Positions 12,305 to 19,046 of a DNA stretch of 23,255 nucleotides are shown here, one piece after another; position 1 is the first letter of the stretch, and each line of letters starts with the position of its first letter. Below the pieces are notes generated by a model, which was given only the letters and a program-made list of their open reading frames with translations, made no database searches and was not told where the DNA came from. The position numbers and the translations under genes were made by a program. The DNA is taken from contig DASWTI010000630.1 in assembly GCA_036402215.1 (NCBI GenBank), forward strand, positions 1 through 23,255, in the 5' to 3' direction. This stretch comes from DASXTS01 sp036402215 (lineage in GTDB: Bacteria; Actinomycetota; Actinomycetes; Mycobacteriales; Pseudonocardiaceae).

Positions 12305-15013
12305 ATGGCCGAGAGGATGGTCGAGCGGACGCCCGCGGACGGCCCCGGCGAGGCCCATCCCGCCAGGCTTCTCGGCCAGCGGCTCGACGCCGCCCGCAGG
12401 CGCCGTGGCTGGACGTACGGGCAGATGGAGACGCACACCGGGGTGCCGCGCAGCACGCTCCAGTACCTGGTCCGCCGGCGCCGCCGGGCCCCCGACTACC
12501 ACGAGCTGAGGGCGCTGGTCGACCGGCTCGGCGAGCACTGGGACGGCGAGTGGGAACGCCTGTGGCGGCTCGCGGTCGACGCCGACGCCGCGGCGGGGCG
12601 GGAGAACGCGGCGGCGGGACGGGACGGCGCCGCGGCGGGACGGGACGGCGCCGCACGAGGACGGGACGGGGCGGCGGCGGCACGGGACGGGGACGGGGAC
12701 GGGGCGCCGAGGCGGGTGCCGAGGCCGTTCCAGCTGCCGGCGGACACCCAGCACTTCACCGGACGCGACGGGGAGCTCGAACGGCTGCTCGGACTGGCCT
12801 CCCGCGACGCGGCGACGCCGGTCGCGGTGGTCACCGGGATGGCCGGCATCGGCAAGAGCGCGCTGGTGACCCACGCGGCGCACCGGATGGCCAGCGCCTT
12901 CCCGGACGGCGTGCTGTTCGTCGACCTGCACGGGTTCACGCCGGAGGCGGAGGCGACCCCGCCGGTGGCGGCGCTGGACACGCTGCTGCGCGGCCTGGGC
13001 GTGCCCGGCGGGCAGATTCCGCCGCAGCTCGACGCGGTGGCGGCGCTGTACCGGTCGACGCTGGCCGGGCGGCGGGTGCTGGTGGTGCTCGACAACGCCT
13101 TCGACGAGGCACAGGTGCGGCCGTTGCTGCCGGGCGCGCCGGGCTGCCTGGTGCTGGTGACCAGCCGGCGCCGGCTGGCCGGCCTGGACGAGGCCGAGCA
13201 CGTCCTTCTCGGCACGCTCGGCCCGGCGGAGGCCGGCGCGCTGTTCCGCCGGGTCGTGGGCACGCGGGGCGGGCACCCGGAGGAGGTCGTGGACCGGCTG
13301 GTGGCGCTCTGCGCGTACCTGCCGCTGGCCATCAGGATCGTCGGCGCGCGGCTGCGGGTCAGCCCGGCGACGACGGCCGAGGCGCTGTGCGCGCAGCTGG
13401 AGGCGGAGGCGACCCGGCTGGCCGCGCTGCACGACGGCGACCGCAGCGTCAGCGCGGCGTTCACGGTGTCCTACCGGCACCTGCCGGCCGAGCGGCAGCG
13501 GATGTTCCGGCTGCTCAGCCTCGCGCCCGGCCCGGACGTCGACCAGTACGCCGCGGCGGCGCTCGCCGGGCTCGACCTCGACCGGGCCGGCGCGCAGCTC
13601 GACGACCTGGAGGCCGTGAGCGTGGTCGAGCAGCCGTCGGCCCGCCGGCACCGGTTCCACGACCTGCTCCGCCCGTACGCCACGGAACGCGCCGTCGCCG
13701 ACGAACCGGAGGCCGCGCGGCGGGCGGCGTTCGGCCGGCTGCTCGACCACTACGCCGCCACCGCGGCCATCGCCATGGACGTGGCCTACCCGTACGAGGC
13801 CGGCCGGCGACCGCGCGTCGAGACGCCGCCGACGCCGGTGCCCTGCCTGCGCACGCCGGCCGAGGCCGTCGCGTGGCTGGACGCCGAGCGGGCCAACCTG
13901 CTGGCCACCGCCCGGCAGGGGCCGCCCGGGCACACCGTGCTGCTGTCCGCGATCCTGCACCGGCACCTGTACCTGGGCGGCCACTACGCCGACGCCCAGG
14001 AGCTGCACACCCGCGCACTCGACGTGGCCCGCGCGGGAGCCGACCCGGACGGGGAGCTCACCGCGCTGCTCGGCCTCGGCGACATCGCGTTCGCCACCAG
14101 CCGCGACCACCACGCCGGCGCCCGGTACCACCAGGCGCTGCGGATCGCCCGGGAGCTCGGCGGCCGCGACGGCGAGCGGGCCGCGCTGCTCGGCCTGGGG
14201 CGGGTGTACCAGGCGACCGGGCACTACAAGCGGTCCGAGGACTGCCTGTGCCGGTCGCTCGCCATCGCGCGCGAGCTCGGTCACCGCGACGGCGAGCACG
14301 CCGCGCTCTACCCGCTCGGCTACGTCTACCGGCTGACCGGCCGGCACCGGGAGGCCGAGGACAGCCTGCGGGAGTCACTGGCCATCGCCCGCGAGATCGG
14401 CAACCGCAAGGGCGAGCACGCCACGCTGACCGGCCTGGGCTACGTGCACCTGCTGACCGGCGAGTACGCGCGCGCGGAGGAGTGCCTGCGGCTGGCCACC
14501 GGGATCGCGGCGGACCTCGGCGACCGGATCGGCACCCTGCGCGCGCTGACCGTCCTCGGCGAGGTCCACCAGCGCACCGGTCAGCACGCCCTGGCCGTCG
14601 AGCGGCTGGCCGAGGCGCTCGACCTGGCCCGGGACCTCGGCGACCGCCACGGCGAGGTCGAGGCCCTGTGGAACCTCGGCCACGTCCACCGCGCCGACGG
14701 CGACCTGGCCGCCGCGACGACCTGCCTGCGGGACGCGCTGCGGCTGGCCAACGACATCGGCGACCGCAACGGCATCTTCGAGGCCCTGCACGGCCTGGGC
14801 CACGTGCAGCACGCCACCGGCCACCCCGCCGACGCGCTGACCAGCCACCGGGCCGCGCTGGACATCGCGTGCGACCTCAACCAGCCCCACGACCAGGCGC
14901 GCGCGCACGACGGCCTCGGCCGGGCCCACGAGGCGCTCGGCAACGCCGACCTGGCCGGGCACCACCGGCGGCGGGCGCTCGACATCCTCGCCGAGCTCGG
15001 CAGCCCGGCCTGA
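12305..15013 (+). CDS. HTH/NB-ARC/TPR regulator (STAND ATPase)
   Basis: A 902-aa signal-transducing regulator. Residues 20-80 form an XRE-like helix-turn-helix (RLLGQRLDAARRRRGWTYGQ, then PRSTLQYLVRRR). Residues 95-135 are a low-complexity AAAGRDG linker. From 150 an NB-ARC domain has FTGRDGEL, Walker A GMAGIGKSAL (178-187), Walker B RVLVVLDNA and the LVTSRRR and LPLAIRIVG motifs. From about 565 to the end there are roughly eight to nine TPRs of 40 residues with the recurring pattern LGDRxGExxALxxLGxVxxxTG. Such proteins switch on ATP and ligand or partner binding. ATG at 12305 follows a GGGGG stretch; ATGs at 12293 and 12317 are alternatives. It is divergent from the SH3-like genes and probably controls them. 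Confidence 0.9.
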   Translation: MAERMVERTPADGPGEAHPARLLGQRLDAARRRRGWTYGQMETHTGVPRSTLQYLVRRRRRAPDYHELRALVDRLGEHWDGEWERLWRLAVDADAAAGRENAAAGRDGAAAGRDGAARGRDGAAAARDGDGDGAPRRVPRPFQLPADTQHFTGRDGELERLLGLASRDAATPVAVVTGMAGIGKSALVTHAAHRMASAFPDGVLFVDLHGFTPEAEATPPVAALDTLLRGLGVPGGQIPPQLDAVAALYRSTLAGRRVLVVLDNAFDEAQVRPLLPGAPGCLVLVTSRRRLAGLDEAEHVLLGTLGPAEAGALFRRVVGTRGGHPEEVVDRLVALCAYLPLAIRIVGARLRVSPATTAEALCAQLEAEATRLAALHDGDRSVSAAFTVSYRHLPAERQRMFRLLSLAPGPDVDQYAAAALAGLDLDRAGAQLDDLEAVSVVEQPSARRHRFHDLLRPYATERAVADEPEAARRAAFGRLLDHYAATAAIAMDVAYPYEAGRRPRVETPPTPVPCLRTPAEAVAWLDAERANLLATARQGPPGHTVLLSAILHRHLYLGGHYADAQELHTRALDVARAGADPDGELTALLGLGDIAFATSRDHHAGARYHQALRIARELGGRDGERAALLGLGRVYQATGHYKRSEDCLCRSLAIARELGHRDGEHAALYPLGYVYRLTGRHREAEDSLRESLAIAREIGNRKGEHATLTGLGYVHLLTGEYARAEECLRLATGIAADLGDRIGTLRALTVLGEVHQRTGQHALAVERLAEALDLARDLGDRHGEVEALWNLGHVHRADGDLAAATTCLRDALRLANDIGDRNGIFEALHGLGHVQHATGHPADALTSHRAALDIACDLNQPHDQARAHDGLGRAHEALGNADLAGHHRRRALDILAELGSPA
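12613..12654 (+). repeat. perfect 21-bp tandem duplication in the regulator's linker
   Basis: Two identical 21-bp copies (12613-12633 and 12634-12654) encode the heptapeptide period AGRDGAA. Degenerate copies flank them from about 12592 to 12720. The period is a multiple of three, so copy-number change would alter linker length without breaking the frame. Confidence 0.75.
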
Positions 15014-15102
15014 TCCGCCGCGCGGTGGCACCGGCCGCGCGGCACCAGGAACCGGACGCGGTGGGCGTCGTCGTAGGTCCGGTCACGGTGATCGGAGGAA
15101 TC

Positions 15103-15726
15103 ATGAACAGGCGAGGTGCGGTGCTGGCCGGCGTCGCGGTGCTCGGGGTGGCGATCACGCTGCTGGTGGTCCTGACCCCACTGGGGACCGCGCTCGACCG
15201 GGCGGTGGGCAACGGTTGCCGCATCGTGGACAGCGCGGACGTCGAGGCCGTGATGGGCGGGGACTTCGGCATGGAGCGGCTCGATCCCGGAGAGGCCGAC
15301 CAGCCGGTGGACATCGGCGTCATCGACGGCGACGAGGTGTGCTGGGCGATGGATCTCGGCCAGGACAAGGTGCGGCACGTGACGGTGGTCCGCCGGACCA
15401 CGTCCGCCGCCGAGGTCATCTACGCCGCGGCCCGCGCCGACGCCGCGAACGGCACGGAGGACGCCGACGGCCGGACGCGCTCCCGGCCCTACCTGAACAA
15501 GGACGTCGACGACGCCGGCGACGAGGCGTTCTGCACCACCACGACCAACTTCGGCGCCTCCGGCATCCTCGTCCGCCGCGGCGACCGCCTCACCTACGTC
15601 TCCGTCTCCGCCGACGAGGGCGGCGACAACTGGGCCGACGCCGAGCCCGACGAGGCGCTGCGCTCCAACGACGAGGACCTCAGCTGCGACCTCGCCCGGC
15701 GCATCGAGGAGAAGGTCCACCGGTAG
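15103..15726 (+). CDS. membrane-anchored or secreted protein of unknown function
   Basis: A 207-aa protein with one N-terminal hydrophobic segment (about residues 6-24) and an acidic extracytoplasmic domain. There is no lipobox, so it is anchored or cleaved by signal peptidase I. Four cysteines (39, 80, 144, 195) could form two disulfides. The pattern CRIVDSADVEAVMGG, then a single C-W, then FCTTTT and LTYVSVS recalls DUF3558-like secreted proteins, but I would not assert membership. The ATG has a GGAGGA ribosome site four bases ahead. It follows the TPR regulator by 89 bp on the same strand and could be in its transcript. Confidence 0.8.
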   Translation: MNRRGAVLAGVAVLGVAITLLVVLTPLGTALDRAVGNGCRIVDSADVEAVMGGDFGMERLDPGEADQPVDIGVIDGDEVCWAMDLGQDKVRHVTVVRRTTSAAEVIYAAARADAANGTEDADGRTRSRPYLNKDVDDAGDEAFCTTTTNFGASGILVRRGDRLTYVSVSADEGGDNWADAEPDEALRSNDEDLSCDLARRIEEKVHR

Positions 15727-15763
15727 CACCGGAAACCCGGTCGGTCGCCGCGTCGGGCTCCCC

Positions 15764-15776
15764 TAGCCTGCGCGGA
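15764..15776 (+). promoter_or_regulatory. -10 element of a likely leaderless promoter
   Basis: TAGCCT (15764-15769) is followed by exactly seven bases and then the ATG of the DinB-family gene, with no Shine-Dalgarno sequence. This matches the arrangement before bcp and the first permease. Confidence 0.5.
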
Positions 15777-16262
15777 ATGGGTGAGTTGACGTACTCCGAT
15801 CCCACGGCGTCGGAGCGGGACGTGCAGCTGTACTACCTGAACAAGGTGCGCCGCGCGGTCGTCCGCACGACCGAGTGCCTCACCGATGAGCAGCTCAGGT
15901 CGCCGGGGGTGGCGTCGGGGACGAGCCTGCTGTGGCTGCTGCAGCATCTGGCGGCGGTCGAGCGGCACTGGTTCCGGCGGGTGTTCCTGGGCGAGGACAT
16001 CACCCCCGACTACCGGCGGCCGGTGCCCGCAGGCACGACCTACGCGGAGGTACGCGCGGACTACGAGCGCGCCTGCGCGGAGAGCGACGAGATCATCCGG
16101 CGGCACGAGGACCTGAGCGCGATGGCCCGCGTCCCGAACCCCGGCGAGGACCAGCTCGACACGCTGCGGGTGATCGTCGCCCACCTGATCGAGGAGACCG
16201 CCCGGCACGCCGGCCACGCGGACATCCTGCGCGAGCGCATCGACGGCACCACCGGCCTCTGA
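15777..16262 (+). CDS. DinB-fold DUF664 protein (mycothiol-transferase-like)
   Basis: A 161-aa protein with the four-helix DinB/YfiT fold. The DUF664 marks are clear: LLWLLQHLAAVERHWFRRVF near the middle, with the first metal-binding histidine, and a C-terminal helix containing HLIEETARHAGHADILRERI, whose HxxxH supplies the other ligands. Related actinobacterial proteins are metal-dependent thiol-S-transferases using mycothiol; substrate and activity here are inferred. The frame is open far upstream, but ATG at 15777 fits the family's N-terminus and the TAnnnT element seven bases before it. It appears to be a single-gene transcription unit. Confidence 0.88.
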   Translation: MGELTYSDPTASERDVQLYYLNKVRRAVVRTTECLTDEQLRSPGVASGTSLLWLLQHLAAVERHWFRRVFLGEDITPDYRRPVPAGTTYAEVRADYERACAESDEIIRRHEDLSAMARVPNPGEDQLDTLRVIVAHLIEETARHAGHADILRERIDGTTGL

Positions 16263-16277
16263 CGCGCGAGCGCCCCC

Positions 16278-16306
16278 TTGACGGGCTTTCACCGGCGGCG
16301 TAGTTT
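16278..16306 (+). promoter_or_regulatory. sigma-70-type promoter of the ArsR operon
   Basis: TTGACG (16278-16283) and TAGTTT (16301-16306) are separated by 17 bases, a near-ideal housekeeping promoter. Transcription would start near 16313, leaving a short leader with a GAGGA ribosome site before the GTG at 16341. Confidence 0.75.
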
Positions 16307-16339
16307 CCACATCGGCTAATTAACTGATGAGGAAACTAC
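16300..16339. promoter_or_regulatory. 40-bp palindromic operator over the ArsR promoter
   Basis: The outer arms GTAGTTTCC (16300-16308) and GGAAACTAC (16331-16339) are perfectly inverted. The centre is a further imperfect dyad around TAATTA (16317-16322), all sharing one axis at 16319.5. The left arm contains the -10 hexamer, so a dimeric repressor bound here would block RNA polymerase. This AT-rich island fits an autoregulatory ArsR site. Confidence 0.7.
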
Positions 16340-16340
16340 A

Positions 16341-16682
16341 GTGCCGGAACAGGACCAGCTCAGCGTCACCTTCGCCGCGCTCGCGGACCCGACGCGGCGG
16401 GCGATGCTGGGGCGGCTGACGCGAGGCGAGGCGACGGTGAACGAGCTCGCCGAGCCGTTCGAGCTGAGCCTGCCGGCCATCTCGAAGCACCTGAAGGTGC
16501 TGCAACGCGCCGGGCTCGTGGAACAGGGGCGGCAGGCGCAGTGGCGCCCGTGCCGGCTGCGCGCCGAGCCGTTGCGGGAGGTGGCCGAGTGGATGGCGCA
16601 GTACCGGCGGTTCCTCGGCGAGAGCTACGACCGCCTCGACGACTACCTGCGCGAGCTGCGCGACGACCCGGGAGACGAGTGA
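16341..16682 (+). CDS. ArsR-family repressor (SdpR-like)
   Basis: A 113-aa winged-helix regulator. It opens with VTFAALADPTRRAMLGRL. The recognition helix region is VNELAEPFELSLPAISKHLK (about residues 33-52), and the wing includes GLVEQGRQAQWRPCRL. The cysteine pair of metal-sensing ArsR proteins is absent, so it likely senses something else or acts as a constitutive repressor, as in the ArsR/AHSA1 operon type. GTG at 16341 has GAGGA eight bases ahead. The stop overlaps the next start by one base (TGATG). It probably binds the palindrome on its own promoter. Confidence 0.92.
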   Translation: MPEQDQLSVTFAALADPTRRAMLGRLTRGEATVNELAEPFELSLPAISKHLKVLQRAGLVEQGRQAQWRPCRLRAEPLREVAEWMAQYRRFLGESYDRLDDYLRELRDDPGDE

Positions 16683-17170
16683 TGGCACGGCTGGAGCTGG
16701 GCAACGGCGCCACCGCCATGGTGGCCGACGGCGACGAACTGGTGATGGAGCGGGTGTTCGACGCTCCGCGTGAGCTGGTGTGGCGGGTGCTGACGGAGGC
16801 CGCGCACATCGCCCGCTGGTGGGGACCGCGCGGCACGTCCACCGTGGTGCACGAGCAGGACCTGCGGGTGGGCGGGACCTGGCGCTGGGCCAACGTGTTC
16901 GACGGCGGCGAGGCCAGGATGCGCGGCGAGTACCTGGAGGTGTCGCCGCCCGGGCGCTACGTGCGCACCTCGTACGTCGACACCGAGCCGCTGGGTCCGC
17001 CCGCGGTGGAGACCGTGACGCTGGAGGAGTTCGACGGCCGGACGACGGTCCGGCACCATGTGCGCTTCCCGACCGAGGACATCCTGGCGTTCGCGCTGTC
17101 CACCGGCATGTCGCACGGCGTGCTGGACCAGTTCGACCGCCTCGCCGACCTGCTGACCGAGCTGAGGTGA
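16682..17170 (+). CDS. SRPBCC/AHSA1-domain protein
   Basis: A 162-aa START-like protein of the AHSA1 group. Typical features are VFDAPRELVWRVLTEAAHIARWWGP near the N-terminus, GGTWRW, then GEYLEVSPPGRYVRT, and a C-terminal helix GMSHGVLDQFDRLADLL. The fold has a hydrophobic pocket for small ligands; the name refers to a distant Hsp90 co-chaperone homology, not to a known role. Such genes commonly sit directly after an ArsR gene, and its product may influence or be controlled by that repressor. Its ends overlap the neighbours (TGATG upstream, GTGA downstream). Confidence 0.9.
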   Translation: MARLELGNGATAMVADGDELVMERVFDAPRELVWRVLTEAAHIARWWGPRGTSTVVHEQDLRVGGTWRWANVFDGGEARMRGEYLEVSPPGRYVRTSYVDTEPLGPPAVETVTLEEFDGRTTVRHHVRFPTEDILAFALSTGMSHGVLDQFDRLADLLTELR

Positions 17171-17583
17171 AGGCCGTGAGGGACTGGAGGAACATCGTCG
17201 CCTGGGTGCTCCAGGTGGGACTGTGCCTGGCGATGGCAGGCGCCGGCCTGGCGAAGCTCGGCGGCGACGACGCCATGGTCGAGCTGTTCGCCGACATCGG
17301 CGCCGGTCAGTGGCTGCGGTATCTGGTGGGCGCGCTGGAGCTGGCCGGCGCGGTCGGGCTGCTGGTCCCCCGGCTGCGGGCCGCCGCGGCGGCCGGGCTG
17401 CTGGTCCTGCTGTTGTGCGCCACCGCGGTGAACCTGTTCGTGATCGACACGAACCCGTTGAGCGCCTTGGGGTTCGCGGTGCCGGCCGGCGCGATCGTGG
17501 TGCTGCGCAAGGACGAGCTGCGGCGGCTCGCCGGCGGTCAGCGCTCCAGCTTGGGGGCGACGACCTCGGAGACCAGCTCGTAG
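17167..17583 (+). CDS. DoxX-like membrane protein
   Basis: A 138-aa protein with four predicted membrane helices, beginning VLQVGLCLAMAGAGLAKLGG and containing LRYLVGALELAGAVGLLVP, the usual DoxX/DoxD-like pattern. Function in this family is poorly defined, with links to membrane redox processes. GTG at 17167 overlaps the AHSA1 stop (GTGA), so it is the third gene of the ArsR operon. The last 15 codons run through the 3' end of the convergent monooxygenase gene, giving a polar SSLGATTSETSS tail that looks like an extension forced by the overlap. Confidence 0.87.
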   Translation: MKAVRDWRNIVAWVLQVGLCLAMAGAGLAKLGGDDAMVELFADIGAGQWLRYLVGALELAGAVGLLVPRLRAAAAAGLLVLLLCATAVNLFVIDTNPLSALGFAVPAGAIVVLRKDELRRLAGGQRSSLGATTSETSS

Positions 17584-18545
17584 GAGCGGACGCGGGCATC
17601 CAGGTCGTAGACCATGGTGGTGAGCATCAGCTCGTCGGCCGCGGTGCGGTCCAGCAGCGTGGTGAGCTGCTGGGTCACCGTGTCCGGCGAGCCGATCGCC
17701 TGGCCGTCGTGGCGCTGCGCCAGGAACTCCCGCTCCATCGGTGAGTACGGGTAGGCCGCCGCCTCCTCCGGCGTGGCGAGCGCGCGCGGCCTGCCCTGGC
17801 GCAGCCACAGGAACGACAGCCCCGCCGGCCCGGCGAGCCAGTGCGCCTCCTCGTCGGTGGGCGCGCAGATGGTGCTGACGGCCACCATCGCGTAGGGCTC
17901 GGCGAGCGCCTCGGACGGCCGGAACGAGGTCCGGTACACGTCGAGCGCGTGGTCGGTGCCGCCGGAGCTGAAGTGGTGCGCGTAGGAGAACGGCAGCCCG
18001 AGCAGTCCGGCGAGGCGCGCGGAGAAGTCGCTGGACCCCAGCAGCCAGACGTCCGGGGCGTCGCCGCTGCCCGGGGTGGCGCGTACGCGCGAGGCCGACG
18101 GGTCGGCGTCGAAGTAGGCCAGGAGCCGGCCCAGCTCCTGCGGGAAGTCGTCGGCGGACAGCGCCTCGACGCTGCGGCGCAGCGCGAGCGCGGTGAGCTG
18201 GTCGGTGCCCGGCGCCCGCCCGATGCCGAGGTCGATCCGGCCGGGGTGCAGGGCGACCAGGGTGCCGAACTGCTCGGCCACCACGAGCGGCGCGTGGTTC
18301 GGCAGCATCACGCCGCCCGAGCCGACCCGGATCGTGGACGTGCGGGCGGCCAGGTGCGCGATGAGCACCGCCGGCGCGGAGCTCGCGATGGCCGGCATGT
18401 TGTGGTGCTCGGCGACCCAGAAGCGGTGGTAGCCCAGCTCCTCCACGCGTTGTGCGAGCGCGGTGGTGGCGGCCAGCGCGGCGCCGTTTCCGGCACCCGC
18501 CGCCACGGGCGCCAGGTCGAGGACCGAGAGCGGTACGGACGTCAC
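17538..18545 (-). CDS. LLM-class flavin-dependent oxidoreductase
   Basis: A 335-aa bacterial-luciferase-like monooxygenase of the common LLM group. It opens with VPLSVLDLAPV. It contains YHRFWVAEHHNMPAIASSAP, then IRVGSGGVMLPNHAPLVVAEQF and IDLGIGRAPGTD, all diagnostic of the family and of the flavin-binding barrel. It would use reduced flavin (FMNH2 or F420H2) on an unknown substrate. The frame is open upstream, but GTG at 18545 gives the canonical N-terminus; the extra residues would be low-complexity Arg/Pro. It converges on and overlaps DoxX by 46 bp. Confidence 0.9.
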   Translation of the reverse strand: MTSVPLSVLDLAPVAAGAGNGAALAATTALAQRVEELGYHRFWVAEHHNMPAIASSAPAVLIAHLAARTSTIRVGSGGVMLPNHAPLVVAEQFGTLVALHPGRIDLGIGRAPGTDQLTALALRRSVEALSADDFPQELGRLLAYFDADPSASRVRATPGSGDAPDVWLLGSSDFSARLAGLLGLPFSYAHHFSSGGTDHALDVYRTSFRPSEALAEPYAMVAVSTICAPTDEEAHWLAGPAGLSFLWLRQGRPRALATPEEAAAYPYSPMEREFLAQRHDGQAIGSPDTVTQQLTTLLDRTAADELMLTTMVYDLDARVRSYELVSEVVAPKLER

Positions 18546-18721
18546 ACCCTGGCTCAACGCCCCGGCGCCGGCGAATCTTCCTGTCGCACGGCTTGACGGG
18601 CGGCGATCCGGGGAATGCCAGGCGCACGGACGGCGGTCCGGCGCGGAGAACACGGACCGCGGGCCGCAGGAACCGCACGCAGAACACCGGCCGCACCGGC
18701 CGCACCGACGAGGAGGTACCG

Positions 18722-18940
18722 ATGAGCGAGGACCCGCAGGGCGCACCGCGGGAGAACCCGGCGAAGGACCCCGCGGACTGGGTCACCGGCGACGAGCCGA
18801 TGACCGGTCCGCAGCGCAGCTACCTGGGCACCCTCGCCCAGGAGGCCGGCGTGACCGTGCCCGACACCCTCACCAAGGCCGAGGCCTCCGCCATGATCGA
18901 CGAGTTGCAGGAGCGCACCGGCCGCGGCGGCACGACGTAA
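18722..18940 (+). CDS. DUF3072 protein
   Basis: A 72-aa hydrophilic cytoplasmic protein with the DUF3072 core: DWVTGDEPMTGPQRSYLGTL, then LTKAEASAMIDELQ. The second half resembles a small SAP-like helix-loop-helix. Function is unknown. The ATG has a strong GAGGAGGT ribosome site three bases ahead. It is a single-gene unit between a divergent monooxygenase and a convergent methyltransferase. Confidence 0.88.
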   Translation: MSEDPQGAPRENPAKDPADWVTGDEPMTGPQRSYLGTLAQEAGVTVPDTLTKAEASAMIDELQERTGRGGTT

Positions 18941-19009
18941 CGGGGCGGCCGATCACCCCGCGTCGGAGCACGGCGCGCACGGCCCGTCCCGGGCGCCCCC
19001 GTGCCCGCT

Positions 19010-19030
19010 GTGCGCCCCGGCAGGGCGCAC
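19010..19030. terminator. shared terminator between convergent genes
   Basis: GTGCGCCC (19010-19017) and GGGCGCAC (19023-19030) form a perfect 8-bp stem with a 5-base loop, between the stop of the DUF3072 gene (18940) and that of the methyltransferase gene (19047). It could terminate transcription from both sides. Confidence 0.55.
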
Positions 19031-19046
19031 GCCGCTCGGGCCGGCG

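Noticed and set aside
11741..14347. A long antisense open frame opposite the TPR regulator
   Set aside because: The sense frame has NB-ARC and TPR motifs throughout; the antisense product is His/Gln/Arg/Pro-rich with no motif, as expected from GC-rich codon bias.
15018..15042. CCGCGCGG repeated in inverted orientation just after the TPR regulator's stop
   Set aside because: CCGCGCGG is self-complementary and common by chance at this GC content; the next gene is close downstream on the same strand, so a terminator call is not safe.
11644..15726. A very long open frame (1360 codons) on the plus strand across the secreted-protein genes and the TPR regulator
   Set aside because: Its first part is Arg/Gly/Ala-rich and resembles nothing; it is a GC-frame shadow of the 902-aa regulator. 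Only the last 207 codons, starting at the ATG at 15103 with its own ribosome site, form a real gene.
18593..18621. TTGACG as the -35 of a promoter for the DUF3072 gene
   Set aside because: No TAnnnT-like -10 occurs 16-18 bases downstream, so the match is probably chance.
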